A stretch of 10,000 bases of DNA from Stramonita haemastoma (lineage: Eukaryota > Mollusca > Gastropoda > Neogastropoda > Muricidae): NCBI GenBank assembly GCA_030674155.1, contig CM060326.1, positions 14,625,535 through 14,635,534 of the forward strand. The letters run 5' to 3'. The notes beneath the pieces were generated by a model, which was given only the letters and a program-made list of their open reading frames with translations, ran no database searches and was not told where the DNA came from. The position numbers and the translations under genes were made by a program. This document shows, piece after piece, positions 1-7,175 of the stretch (the stretch's first letter is position 1; every line of letters begins with the position of its first letter).

Positions 1-40
1 AGGAGGTGGCGGCAAGCAGATAACAACAAAAGGATGACGA

Positions 41-65
41 TTGTTGCTGTTGTTGTTTGCTGTTG
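41..65. repeat. Imperfect TTG/CTG microsatellite patch
   Basis: A short run of TTG and CTG triplets sits immediately upstream of the first SINE. Similar TTG/CTG tracts open both copies of the tandem duplication further right (from 5073 and 5789). The patch may be the end of an older element lying mostly outside the window, or a simple repeat. Confidence 0.6.
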
Positions 66-70
66 CTGGG

Positions 71-427
71 AGACGGGATAGCCCAGTGGTCAGAACATTG
101 CGCTCGCAATTCGACGACCCAGGGTTCTATTCCCGTTCGAGGGGATTTTTTTTCTCCTGGAGTTAACATCAGTGCTGACTCCACTCTCCCAAAAATGTCT
201 TTCGGATGAGACTATAAACCGAGGCCGCGTGTGCGAGCTCACGAAGAACGTATTGCGCACACGTTAAATCCTGTTCCGCTTCTCGTAAGTGCAGGCCATT
301 TTGTGTGCCGGTGGGAACAGATGATAAGATTTACAAAACTGCATACAGACGGGACTGGATGTAAAAAGCACATGGATTGCTTATTCCATTATCCTTAACA
401 TAAAAGAATAAATAAATAAATAAATTA
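71..427 (+). mobile_element. SINE-A copy 1: full-length tRNA-derived SINE
   Basis: This is a non-autonomous retroposon. Order on the + strand: a tRNA-like head with Pol III A and B boxes (about 71-145), a T-rich linker, a body containing GAGACTATAAACCGAGG (about 208-224), a conserved stem-loop (228-263), a 3' region ending TTCCATTATCC, and an (ATAA)n-type tail (about 401-427). It is recognised by comparison with the - strand copy at 2225-2643. The two are colinear from head to tail and roughly 80-85% alike by eye. The T-arm is partly degraded here (TTCTATT loop, two broken stem pairs). No convincing target-site duplication was seen. Such elements borrow a partner LINE's reverse transcriptase; the partner cannot be named from this window. 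The family name is only a label for this report. Confidence 0.85.
79..133 (+). promoter_or_regulatory. Internal Pol III promoter (A and B boxes) of SINE-A copy 1
   Basis: The A box TAGCCCAGTGG (79-89) fits the tRNA consensus TRGCNNAGYGG. The B box GGTTCTATTCC (123-133) differs from GGTTCGANTCC only at the G, which is T here. The spacing of about 33 bp between them is normal for a tRNA-type promoter. Between the boxes is a short hairpin, ATTGC/GCAAT with a four-base loop, in place of a normal seven-base anticodon loop. This shows tRNA ancestry without tRNA function. Confidence 0.75.
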
Positions 428-627
428 GTGGGTTTGTTTGTCTTGTCATAACCTTCGTGGGGATGCCAGGTGCCTGTCAGTGTAAATAGCATCCCCATCT
501 TCTTGAAAATTCTGTGCTAGCAACTCCCTCTTTTCTGTCCCTCTCTTTGTTTCTGCCTTGTTCCTATTGAATTTTCTTCTTGTCATCTCCTTTCTTATCT
601 ATCTTCTGCCTTCTAGGTCAACATGAG

Positions 628-646
628 GTTATCTTTAAAAGATAAC
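628..646. repeat. Perfect 9-bp inverted repeat containing two AGATAA motifs
   Basis: GTTATCTTT and AAAGATAAC flank a single central A, giving a perfect palindrome. Each arm contains AGATAA, one per strand, which fits the WGATAR consensus of GATA-type zinc-finger factors. No gene is visible nearby, so a regulatory role is only a possibility. Confidence 0.6.
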
Positions 647-902
647 AATACTCTCCCACGCCGAAATCGGATGCATAGAGCCTGACGTGGCAAGCGTTTA
701 ATGTAATATCAATTTTTCGCTTATAGGATAGACGACAAAAAAAGTTGCTAAGTGTTTGACGAAGAAAAGAAGAAAATGAGAAGAAGACCCTCCTATTGTG
801 GTTTTAATGAGGAAGAAAAGTGAGAACGATAATGGCTGAAGATAGGATAGGGTGACGCTGGAAATATGCCTGAGCTTTTCACTAGCAAGACACTGGGGTA
901 AA

Positions 903-943
903 ACAATGACAACAACAAGCAACAACCAACAACAAAAAAAAAA
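903..943 (+). repeat. CAA-rich patch followed by an A run
   Basis: Imperfect CAA triplets end in a run of A. Similar small CAA patches occur on the same strand near 1970-1985 and 3555-3580. They could be worn 3' tails of retroposons, but no body could be matched to this one. Confidence 0.45.
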
Positions 944-1300
944 CACCACTATAAAAGGAAAACGGGATCATAGGTTGACCTTTCTCAATGAACACACTCT
1001 AAGCACTTTTTTCTATGCTGAGGCATAATCTGAGAGAGAAAGAGAGCTCTAAACACGTGTATCAAGTTAAAGGGGAAAACTATATTAAAAAAAGTTGGCT
1101 CCATTGACAGGTAATATACCTCCTGCTTCTCCTTTCAAAAAGCAGATCTCTCTCACCAGTTCACAAGCACGGGTACTTTTCTTTTATGCCTCTAAAAGCA
1201 AGTTTTCTGTGTGTTTTTTTTCTGAAATTTTCAGAGCTATGTAATTGCTTCCCTTTGTCATTCCTTGCAAGTTTAAAATGGCAGAAAGAGAAGAGGCTTC

Positions 1301-1625
1301 GTTGGGGGAGGGGGTATAACATTGGGGGTGAGGGTATAACATTGGCAGATGGGGATGGGGGTATAGCATGGGTGGGTAGGGGTAATCATTGGGGGTGGGG
1401 GTATAACATTGGGATGGGGGTATAACATTGGGGGTGGGGTATACCATTGGGGATGGGGGTATAACATTGGGGTGGGGGTAGTGGCATTAACGTTGGGTGG
1501 TGGGGGTATATAACATTATGTGTACTTAGGGGGTATTGCATTGGGGATGGGGGTATAGCATTACGAGTGGGGATAGGGGTACAACGTTGAGGGTGGGGGT
1601 ATAACATTAGGGGGTGAGGTAGGTG
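1301..1625 (+). repeat. G-rich minisatellite, ~20-bp unit, about 14-15 imperfect copies
   Basis: The array repeats a G-run block followed by GTATAACATT, with typical units of 18-21 bp and a few longer ones (about 1344-1370, 1469-1510). Core variants include TATACCATT, TATAGCATT and TACAACGTT. The central part (about 1391-1468) is the most regular. Open frames on the - strand here (Pro/Tyr/His/Ile repeats) are translations of the array and not genes. Every unit has one or two runs of three or more G, so the + strand as a whole carries many potential G-quadruplex runs separated by AT-rich cores. Confidence 0.9.
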
Positions 1626-1702
1626 ATATAGCACATCCTTGCCTGCTTTAAAATAAACCATATGTTTTTGTGGTACAGCTTGAAATAGATCCCAGGTATT
1701 TC

Positions 1703-1848
1703 CATGACTCCCAAACTGAAATGAGTATATAAACCAAGGTTACGCGTGCGAACGCAAGCAGAATATTTTGCGCACACATTTTAAAACCTGTTCGGCGTTT
1801 CGGAAGAATAGGCTATTGTATGCCAGCGGAAACAGATGACAAAAAATA
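1703..1848 (+). mobile_element. SINE-A copy 3: diverged relic lacking the tRNA head
   Basis: The segment matches the middle of SINE-A: TGACTCC, then ATGAGTATATAAACC, a worn form of the CGTGTGCG/CGCACACG stem-loop (GTGCG at 1746-1750, CGCAC at 1771-1775), a counterpart of the GCCATTTTGTGTGCCGG stretch, and ends at AACAGATGAC. The Pol III head and the 3' tail region are missing. It is clearly more diverged than copies 1 and 2, so it is probably an older or truncated insertion. Confidence 0.7.
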
Positions 1849-2224
1849 TTTGACTTTTTTTATTTATTAACAAGAAAACGCATTTAACGGTGTAGCTCCC
1901 TTTTAAAATATTTTTAATCATGATCAACTCATTAGTCAGAGCGAGCTTCATCTCATTAAAGACAAAAAAGCAACAACAACCCAACAATGATGTGATTTCA
2001 CGGTGACTTGTAAAATGCTTTCACTATATCTGTAATGTTCGTGTCTTTCACCTTTTGTTACAAATGAAGAGAAGAAGAAAGAAACCAGGCGGTAAATGAG
2101 AATAGAAAATAGGGATAAGATGAGGCACCAAAAATAAATGTTTTTGTGCATGGTATCGGCAGGCTTGCTTGCTTGCTCGCTGCCGTGAATGCATGAAAAT
2201 GAACGCTGAACTGATAGGTTGGCC
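1849..2224. other. AT-rich stretch without a recognisable gene
   Basis: No gene supported. It includes a small CAA patch (about 1970-1985), a GAAGAAGAAAG cluster (about 2070-2082), and a GCTT-rich run bounded by CGGCAG (2157-2162) and CTGCCG (2180-2185). A stretch at about 2009-2035 resembles about 4120-4146 (TTGYAAAATGCTTTYACT), which could be two scraps of one old repeat. Confidence 0.5.
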
Positions 2225-2643
2225 TTTATTTATGTATTTATTTAATTATCTTTTTTTATTCATTTATTTATCTATTTATTTTATTATTATTTATTATTTT
2301 ATTTATTTATTCTTTTATATCGAGGATAATGGAAAAAAGCATTCATATGCTTTTTTACATCCAGCCCCCGTGTGTATGCAGTTGTGTAAATGTCATCTGT
2401 TCTCACCGGCACACGATGGCCTACTCTTACGAAAAGCGGTACATGATTCAACGTGTGCGCAAGATGTTCTGCGTGCGTTTGCACACGGGGCCTCGGTTTA
2501 TAGTTTCAATCCGAAAGACTTTGGGGGAGAGTGGAGTCAGCACTAATATTAACTCCAGAGGAAAATTCCCCTCGACCGGGAATCGAACCCGGGTCGTCGA
2601 ATTGCGAGCGCAATGTTCAGACCACAAGGCTACCCAGTCCCCC
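2225..2643 (-). mobile_element. SINE-A copy 2: full-length, minus strand, best preserved head
   Basis: Read on the - strand: a tRNA-like head (about 2643-2570), GAGGGGAATTTTCC linker, body with AACTATAAACCGAGG, a stem-loop (2452-2458 with 2481-2487), a 3' region ending TCCATTATCC (near 2321-2330), and about 95 bp of (TAAA)n/(TAA)n-like tail down to about 2225. It is colinear with copy 1. The T-arm is perfect: a five-pair CCGGG/CCCGG stem around TTCGATT. The long tail and intact head suggest a younger insertion than copies 1 and 3. The open + strand frames crossing it have no relation to its biology. Confidence 0.87.
2579..2632 (-). promoter_or_regulatory. Internal Pol III promoter of SINE-A copy 2 (perfect B box)
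   Basis: On the - strand the A box is TAGCCTTGTGG (2632-2622) and the B box is GGTTCGATTCC (2589-2579), an exact fit to GGTTCGANTCC. Spacing matches copy 1. The D-stem and a normal anticodon loop are not preserved, so this is a SINE promoter and not a functional tRNA gene. Confidence 0.78.
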
Positions 2644-2939
2644 TTTGAAAGTGAAGACACTCCGGGCAATTATTGTCTTCAAAGAACATGTTTCGTAGTG
2701 CTCTGACCAGTATACAAGCTTCACAGAGATTTTTTTTTTTTAAACCAACTTCGTGCTCGAAATTGTTGTGTGTTGTTTTAACTTTGAAGCACTGGAAACT
2801 TTGCTGTCGCTTAAAGAAATCACAAAATGTAATTTATATTCCCAATTAGTCCAAAACCCATTTTCCATGTTAGAAAAAAAATGCAAAGATTTTTTGTAAG
2901 TGTGATGGTTGAACAACAGCTTCTTGCTCCCTACGTGCT
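2644..2939. other. Gene-free spacer with a small hairpin next to the SINE head
   Basis: TGAAGACA (2652-2659) and TGTCTTCA (2674-2681) are perfect 8-bp inverted arms around 14 bases, directly outside the head of SINE-A copy 2. A T-run lies at about 2730-2741. No coding region was recognised. Confidence 0.45.
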
Positions 2940-2979
2940 TTTTTTGGTCTCTGTCTATCTTGCTTTGACGACCAAAAAA
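2940..2979. repeat. Perfect 10-bp inverted repeat
   Basis: TTTTTTGGTC (2940-2949) and GACCAAAAAA (2970-2979) are perfect complements around 20 bases. The right arm runs straight into GAAGAAG, the start of the worn GAA-family fragment. It could be the edge of an element or a chance hairpin. Confidence 0.6.
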
Positions 2980-3037
2980 GAAGAAGAGGATGCTGATAGC
3001 TGGGAAAGAATGGAGGGGGAAATGTAGTGGGGAAAGT
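2976..3037 (+). repeat. Diverged fragment of the GAA-core repeat found at 7929-8712
   Basis: After AAGAAGAAGAGG the sequence continues GATGCTGATAGCTGGGAAAG, then AATGGAGGGGGAAATGTAGTGG. The copy from 7961 reads GAAGAAG, GATGCAGGTAACGGGGAAAG, AATGCGACGG, and a few bases later GGAGAAATTTAGTGG. The order and spacing match apart from a short deletion. Similarity fades after about 3037. The match is partial and partly low-complexity, so the call is tentative. Confidence 0.35.
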
Positions 3038-3775
3038 GGTCTCTCTTTTGTGCAAGGTACATGCTGGATCATTAAGCACTTAGTCACAGAAAACAGGACT
3101 CAGGTGACGATGATTACGCTCCTGTTTCTCATAGCAAAGGCAGTTCTCCCCAGAGTTCACTGCACGCGTAACGTCCCTTTTACTCTTGACCTAAGGTATA
3201 GATAGGTCATTCTTGTTTACGTAGCCTCCTTCTTGCTTCTCTTTGTCATGTCGTTGAGGGTTTAAGTGGCAGACTCTGAAGTGTTATTGGTGGGGGTGGG
3301 AGGTGGGGATGGGGGGTGGGGACGTCGATATGGACGACCAAAATTGCTTGCTTTACGAAAAAGTTTGAGGTGTTGTTTTTTTTTGTTTTTTCTGACGAAG
3401 CATGAAGTTGTATGATGGAAGTACCCGTGCTTTCAGAACCTACGCTGATATATACTGTCAGCTTTTTGTTTTTAGCGTGGTATAGGTCGCATAAGCAAAA
3501 ATCTGTCCATTTTTGGTGAGCCTTGAAGCTGTAGTCAAAAAATCAAAAGAAAAAGCAACAACAGGAAAACAACAAAAATAATGTTGATCACTCTTCCTTA
3601 ACTTGTTACTTTATACTTCTGCTGTGATGTTAATCACTTTTTCCCTTTGGTTTTATAGCAAAAACTCTTATTTTCAAGCATTGTTGCCATTCCAACAACA
3701 AAAACAAGCGAAATCAGATTCAGCTAATTTGCCATGTCAGCAAGACATTCATGCTCATGCCTGTCTGTCTGTGTA
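3038..3775. other. Gene-free stretch, G-rich island inside
   Basis: No gene supported. The only distinct elements are a G-rich island at 3292-3321, a T-run near 3374-3390 and CAA-containing A-rich sequence at about 3535-3585 and 3693-3712. Open frames here are short and show no domain features. Confidence 0.55.
3292..3321 (+). other. Canonical G-quadruplex-type motif
   Basis: Five runs of three or more G (GGGGG, GGG, GGGG, GGGGGG, GGGG) are separated by loops of one to four bases on the + strand. This satisfies the usual G3+N1-7 pattern. Folding and function are untested. Confidence 0.7.
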
Positions 3776-3943
3776 ACACACACACACAATCTTACACACA
3801 CACGCATGCACGCACACCAATACACACACACATGCACACAGACACACACACACGCACACACACGCACGTTCGCATGCACACACAGACGCACGTACGCACA
3901 CACACGCACGCCCCTCCCCCACACATATGGGCGCTCACGCCCC

Positions 3944-3974
<31 letters not shown>

Positions 3975-4096
3975 ACATACTCTCTCACACACACACTCAC
4001 TCACACACATACACACACATACACACATACACACACACACATACACACTAACCCACTAACACACACACACATACAAACACAAGCACACACACACAC
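3776..4096. repeat. Compound CA-rich microsatellite interrupted by C21
   Basis: Mostly CA dinucleotides with CACG, CATA and CTCA variants. It is split by an uninterrupted run of 21 C at 3940-3960 that follows CCCCTCCCCC. Several open frames on both strands (Thr/His-rich one way, Cys/Val-rich the other) are translations of the repeat. The alternating purine-pyrimidine parts can favour Z-DNA, and the C/G run could form i-motif or G4 structures. Confidence 0.93.
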
Positions 4097-4099
4097 TAA

Positions 4100-4631
4100 T
4101 GTCTTTTTATTTCGACTCATTGCAAAATGCTTTTACTGCTTCTGTGTCTTTCGTCAAATAATGCCAATCTTACTGTGATGAGAAATCGAAGGAGATGAAT
4201 GATTACAAAGGATAATGGGGATCAGAATGTTTTTCTTTTAAATCAATTCGTCCATGTTCATTTGCAGGTTACTGAATGAAGTGAACATCAGAAAATAAAC
4301 ACTAAATCACAAGCATATTAACCTTTGAAAGTTAGCGCTCTAGGCAGTTTTTTAAAAAATATATTCTTTTAAAATCAAAAGCATATCTTCTATTTCTCAT
4401 TCGTGCGCAAAAGTGAAGAACAAAGCTAAATCATGTCACGATGATGATACTTCTGCTTTTCATATCAAAGGGAAATCTGTTAATATTTCTAATCTTCCAC
4501 GCATACTTCAATTCCTCTCGCGCCCCAATGTTGCTAATTGTCGTTTAAAGTCCGTGGAACTTAATTGGCTATTTTTTGTTGAATTGTTTAGTCCTAGTGC
4601 TAAAAACTGAACCTCCCTTTAGTGTGTTAAA
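4100..4631. other. AT-rich stretch, one open frame of unclear status
   Basis: No gene recognised. The + strand is open without a stop from about 4356 to 4610 (about 84 codons, no ATG near the start). The predicted peptide contains CHDDDTSAF and SRPNVANCRL. Roughly a third of its codons from 4413 onward are of RNY form, slightly above chance. No family was recognised and no good splice sites were seen, so it may be a chance frame. The position of its end, 22 bases before the LINE fragment, may be coincidental. Confidence 0.4.
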
Positions 4632-4917
<286 letters not shown>

Positions 4918-5043
4918 AGAGGAGGATTATTTGATTGAACGAAATCTAAAAAGAGATTCTTTTAAAATCGTGAATCTGTGCGAAATAAATCATTATTTCA
5001 TTAATTCCGTAGCATGCTGATTTGAAATTTCATTATTTTAAGC

Positions 5044-5068
5044 TTGTACATTATTGTTGTACAATAAT
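5044..5068. repeat. Two overlapping, mutually exclusive short hairpins
   Basis: TTGTACA (5044-5050) pairs with TGTACAA (5058-5064), while ATTATTGT (5050-5057) pairs with ACAATAAT (5061-5068) around TGT. Both pairings are perfect and they compete. They lie just outside the left edge of the tandem duplication and are absent before its second copy. Confidence 0.5.
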
Positions 5069-5072
5069 AATC

Positions 5073-5788
5073 GTTGTTGTTGTTGTTGCTGCTGTTGTTG
5101 TTGGGCGTTCCCAAGCTTGGCATCCTGGGGGTCATGCATCCAGAATATGCACTCTCGTTTTATTAGCAAATCCTGAGTATCACTGAGAGAAAGTAAGTGG
5201 ACACTGGATAAGTGTTTGCGTGAATAGCAATTTTCTAGGTACCTCACCATATATACACAGCCCTACTCTGACCTCCAGGGATTTTTTTTTCTCACTCCAT
5301 GGACAGTGTCAATTTTTTTTATGCTAAGAGCTTGTGGTGGCTGAAATGCAGTCTAGTCTCCCCATAGCATTTCAAAGCAAAAACGTGATCGTATCAGGCT
5401 TGGTATGTACAACTGACAAAGCTTTTAGCTTGGGTCAGCAGTAGTGCGCATCAATTGAATTGCCGTGGCTATGTCCTCCTCTCGTGTCTGCAAAAGATGC
5501 GAGTTTGGAAGTGTGAAAAGTATCATTTCTGTTTCAAAATGTGTGGTCGTGTGGTTGTGTACGTGTGTGTGTGTATGTTGTGTGGGGGGTGGGGGGTGGG
5601 GGTGTTGTGCGCTATTTGTATTGTGTGTGTGTGTTATGTGTGTGTGTAAGTGTGTGTGTTGTGTGTGTGATGTGTGTGTGTTTGTGTGTGTGTGTGTGTT
5701 TGTGTGTGTGCGTGCTAGTGTGTGTGTGAGTGTGTGTGTGTGTGGGTACGTGTGTGCATGCGCGCGTGTGTATTTGTGTGTGCATGTG
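5073..5788 (+). repeat. Tandem duplication, copy 1 (unit ~720 bp)
   Basis: The unit has three parts: a TTG/CTG tract (5073-5102), about 440 bp of unique sequence starting GGGCGTTCCCAAGCTTGG, and a GT-rich tract from about 5553 with a G-rich block (5584-5602) and interruptions (TGTTATG, TGTAAG, TGCGTGCTAG). The unique part recurs 721-722 bp downstream with roughly 5% differences by eye plus small indels (for example TCTAG present here and missing in copy 2). The - strand frame ending in poly-Q, found in both copies, is the CAA/CAG tract translated and is not treated as a gene. The identity of the unique part is unknown. Confidence 0.93.
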
Positions 5789-6371
5789 TTTGTTGTTGTT
5801 GCTGCTGCTGCTGCTGTTGTTGTTGGGCGTTCCCAAGCTTGGCATCCTGGGGGTCATGCATCCAGAATATGCACTCTCGTTTTATTAGCAAATCCTGAGT
5901 ATCACTGAGAGAAAGTAAGTGCACACTGGATAAGTTTTTGCGTGAATGGCAATTTTCTAGGTACCTCACCATATATACACAGCCATACTCTGACCTCCAG
6001 GGATTTCTTTTTTCTCACTCCATGGACAGTGTCCAATTTTTTGTTTATGCTAAGAGCTTGTGGTGGCTGAAATGCAGTCTCCCCATAGCATTTCAAAGCA
6101 AAACGTGATCGTATCAGGCTTGGTGTGTACAACTGACAAAGCTTTTAGCTTGGGCCAGCACCAGTGCGCATCAATTGGATTGCCGTGGCTATGTCCTCCT
6201 CTTGTTTTTGCAAAAGATCCGTGTATGGAAGTGTGAAAAAGTATCATCTTTGTTTCAAAATGTGTGGTTGTGTACTTGTGTACGTGTGTGTGTGTGTGTG
6301 TATGTTGTGTGGGGTGTGGGGAGTGGGGGTGTGTGGTGTGGGGGTGTGTGTGTGCTGTGTGTGTTTGTGTT

Positions 6372-6436
<65 letters not shown>

Positions 6437-6469
6437 GTATTAGTGTCTGTGTGTATGTTTGTGTTGTGT

Positions 6470-6558
<89 letters not shown>
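5789..6558 (+). repeat. Tandem duplication, copy 2, with expanded GT tract
   Basis: Same order as copy 1: TTG/CTG tract (about 5790-5824, with more CTG), unique part (about 5825-6260), G-rich block (about 6310-6345), then GT repeats. The GT end is longer and purer than in copy 1: (GT)28 at 6379-6434 and (GT)42 at 6475-6558, separated by a short degenerate stretch. No third unit follows; sequence after 6559 is unrelated. Head-to-tail arrangement and shared repeats at the joints point to unequal exchange or slippage between microsatellite ends. Confidence 0.93.
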
Positions 6559-6560
<2 letters not shown>

Positions 6561-6780
6561 TTTAAGCGCATGTGCATTGTGACTTTAATTTTTTGAAACA
6601 TACAAACAAAGCAATCATTGATTTACTCTTTGTGAACATATTTTGTTCGTTTCTTTTTTTGTACTTTCATGCCACATTCTAGTCAGCTTCCTCCTAATTC
6701 CTCTTGAAATAGGAAACTTTACTTTGAATTCACTTTCATTCTAAAGTGTATTTTGTATTGCATTTTGCACTGTGCTATAT
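6559..6780. other. AT-rich spacer, nothing recognised
   Basis: Sequence between the GT tract and SINE-B copy 1. No repeat family, RNA or coding feature was recognised. Confidence 0.5.
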
Positions 6781-7175
6781 TGTATATTGTTCAGTAAACC
6801 ATTTTAAGCCACAGCAGATTTATCTGCATGAATTCTGGGATGCTCTCCTTGGGGAGAGCGCATCTCCACAAGACCAGCGCCACCCATCTTTTTTTTTGGT
6901 CTTTTGCTGTCTGCGCATTTCTTTGGTTTTTCCTTCAAAGTGGCTTCTTTCAACATAAATTTGCCAGGCACAACTCACCTGTGTCCGTGGGTTCTTTTGT
7001 GTGCGCTAAATGCGTGTTGCATACAGGACCTTAGCTTGTCGTCCCATGCAAACAACCCAACACCCAGACCTCCACTCATGTTCTAGGGAATTTGGAAAAA
7101 AAAAGGGTTCAAGCAGGGAGCGAACCCACACTTCTTGCATCCTGAGCAGGTGTTACTTCTAGACCACGAATCCAC
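6781..7175 (-). mobile_element. SINE-B copy 1: tRNA-headed SINE, minus strand
   Basis: On the - strand: a tRNA-related head (about 7175-7105) with GTGGTCTAGAAG in the A-box position and GGTTCGCTCCC (7126-7116) as B box, a body with AAAAGAACCCACGG (near 6985-7000), an internal A-rich linker (opposite the T-run near 6890), and a 3' module with two hairpins: GCTCTCC/GGAGAGC (6842-6859) and GCAGAT/ATCTGC (6814-6827). It ends in an ACAATATACA-like tail. It is identified by colinearity with 9548-9936. The B box has two departures from consensus, so activity is unlikely. I have seen similar sequences widely in gastropods, but give no family name. Confidence 0.8.
7116..7170 (-). promoter_or_regulatory. 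Degenerate Pol III promoter of SINE-B copy 1
   Basis: The B box on the - strand (GGTTCGCTCCC, 7126-7116) keeps GGTTCG but differs at two later positions. The A-box region reads TCGTGGTCTAGAAG, a worn tRNA form. The head still looks tRNA-derived, but no complete cloverleaf can be drawn. Confidence 0.5.

Larger units (their letters stand above)
428..1300. other. Gene-free stretch with a palindrome and a CAA-rich patch
   Basis: No supported gene or RNA. About 487-600 is pyrimidine-rich on the + strand. About 755-865 is purine-rich with GAAGAA clusters, and an open - strand frame over 698-949 is just the translation of this biased sequence. A 19-base palindrome lies at 628-646 and a CAA-rich patch at about 903-943. 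A TATAAAAGG string at 950-958 has no supporting promoter context. Confidence 0.6.

Noticed and set aside
950..958. TATAAAAGG resembling a TATA box
   Set aside because: It follows an A/CAA-rich patch in AT-rich DNA, with no transcript, initiator or downstream coding evidence.
1301..1625. Possible CRISPR-like array
   Set aside because: Units are contiguous degenerate copies without unique spacers, and the genome context is eukaryotic.
1184..1661. Pro/Tyr/His-rich frames on the minus strand
   Set aside because: All three are products of the 20-bp G-rich minisatellite read in different frames.
2009..2035. Match to 4120-4146 (TTGYAAAATGCTTTYACT)
   Set aside because: About 27 bases with five mismatches in AT-rich DNA and no extension on either side; too short to define a repeat family.
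2570..2643. Functional tRNA gene on the minus strand
   Set aside because: The T-arm and Pol III boxes are good, but the D-stem is broken, the anticodon loop is shortened to four bases and the sequence continues as a SINE body.
2652..2681. 8-bp hairpin as a transcription terminator
   Set aside because: No transcription unit ends here and no T-run follows the stem on the relevant strand; hairpin terminators are also not expected in an animal genome.
3724..4178. Thr/His-rich and Cys/Val-rich frames on both strands
   Set aside because: Direct translations of the CA/GT microsatellite and the C21 run.
5038..5250. Minus-strand frame ending in poly-Q, repeated at 5715-5972
   Set aside because: The same frame appears twice because the region is duplicated, and poly-Q comes from the CAA/CAG tract. 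No recognisable domain, and the copies differ at the level of neutral drift.
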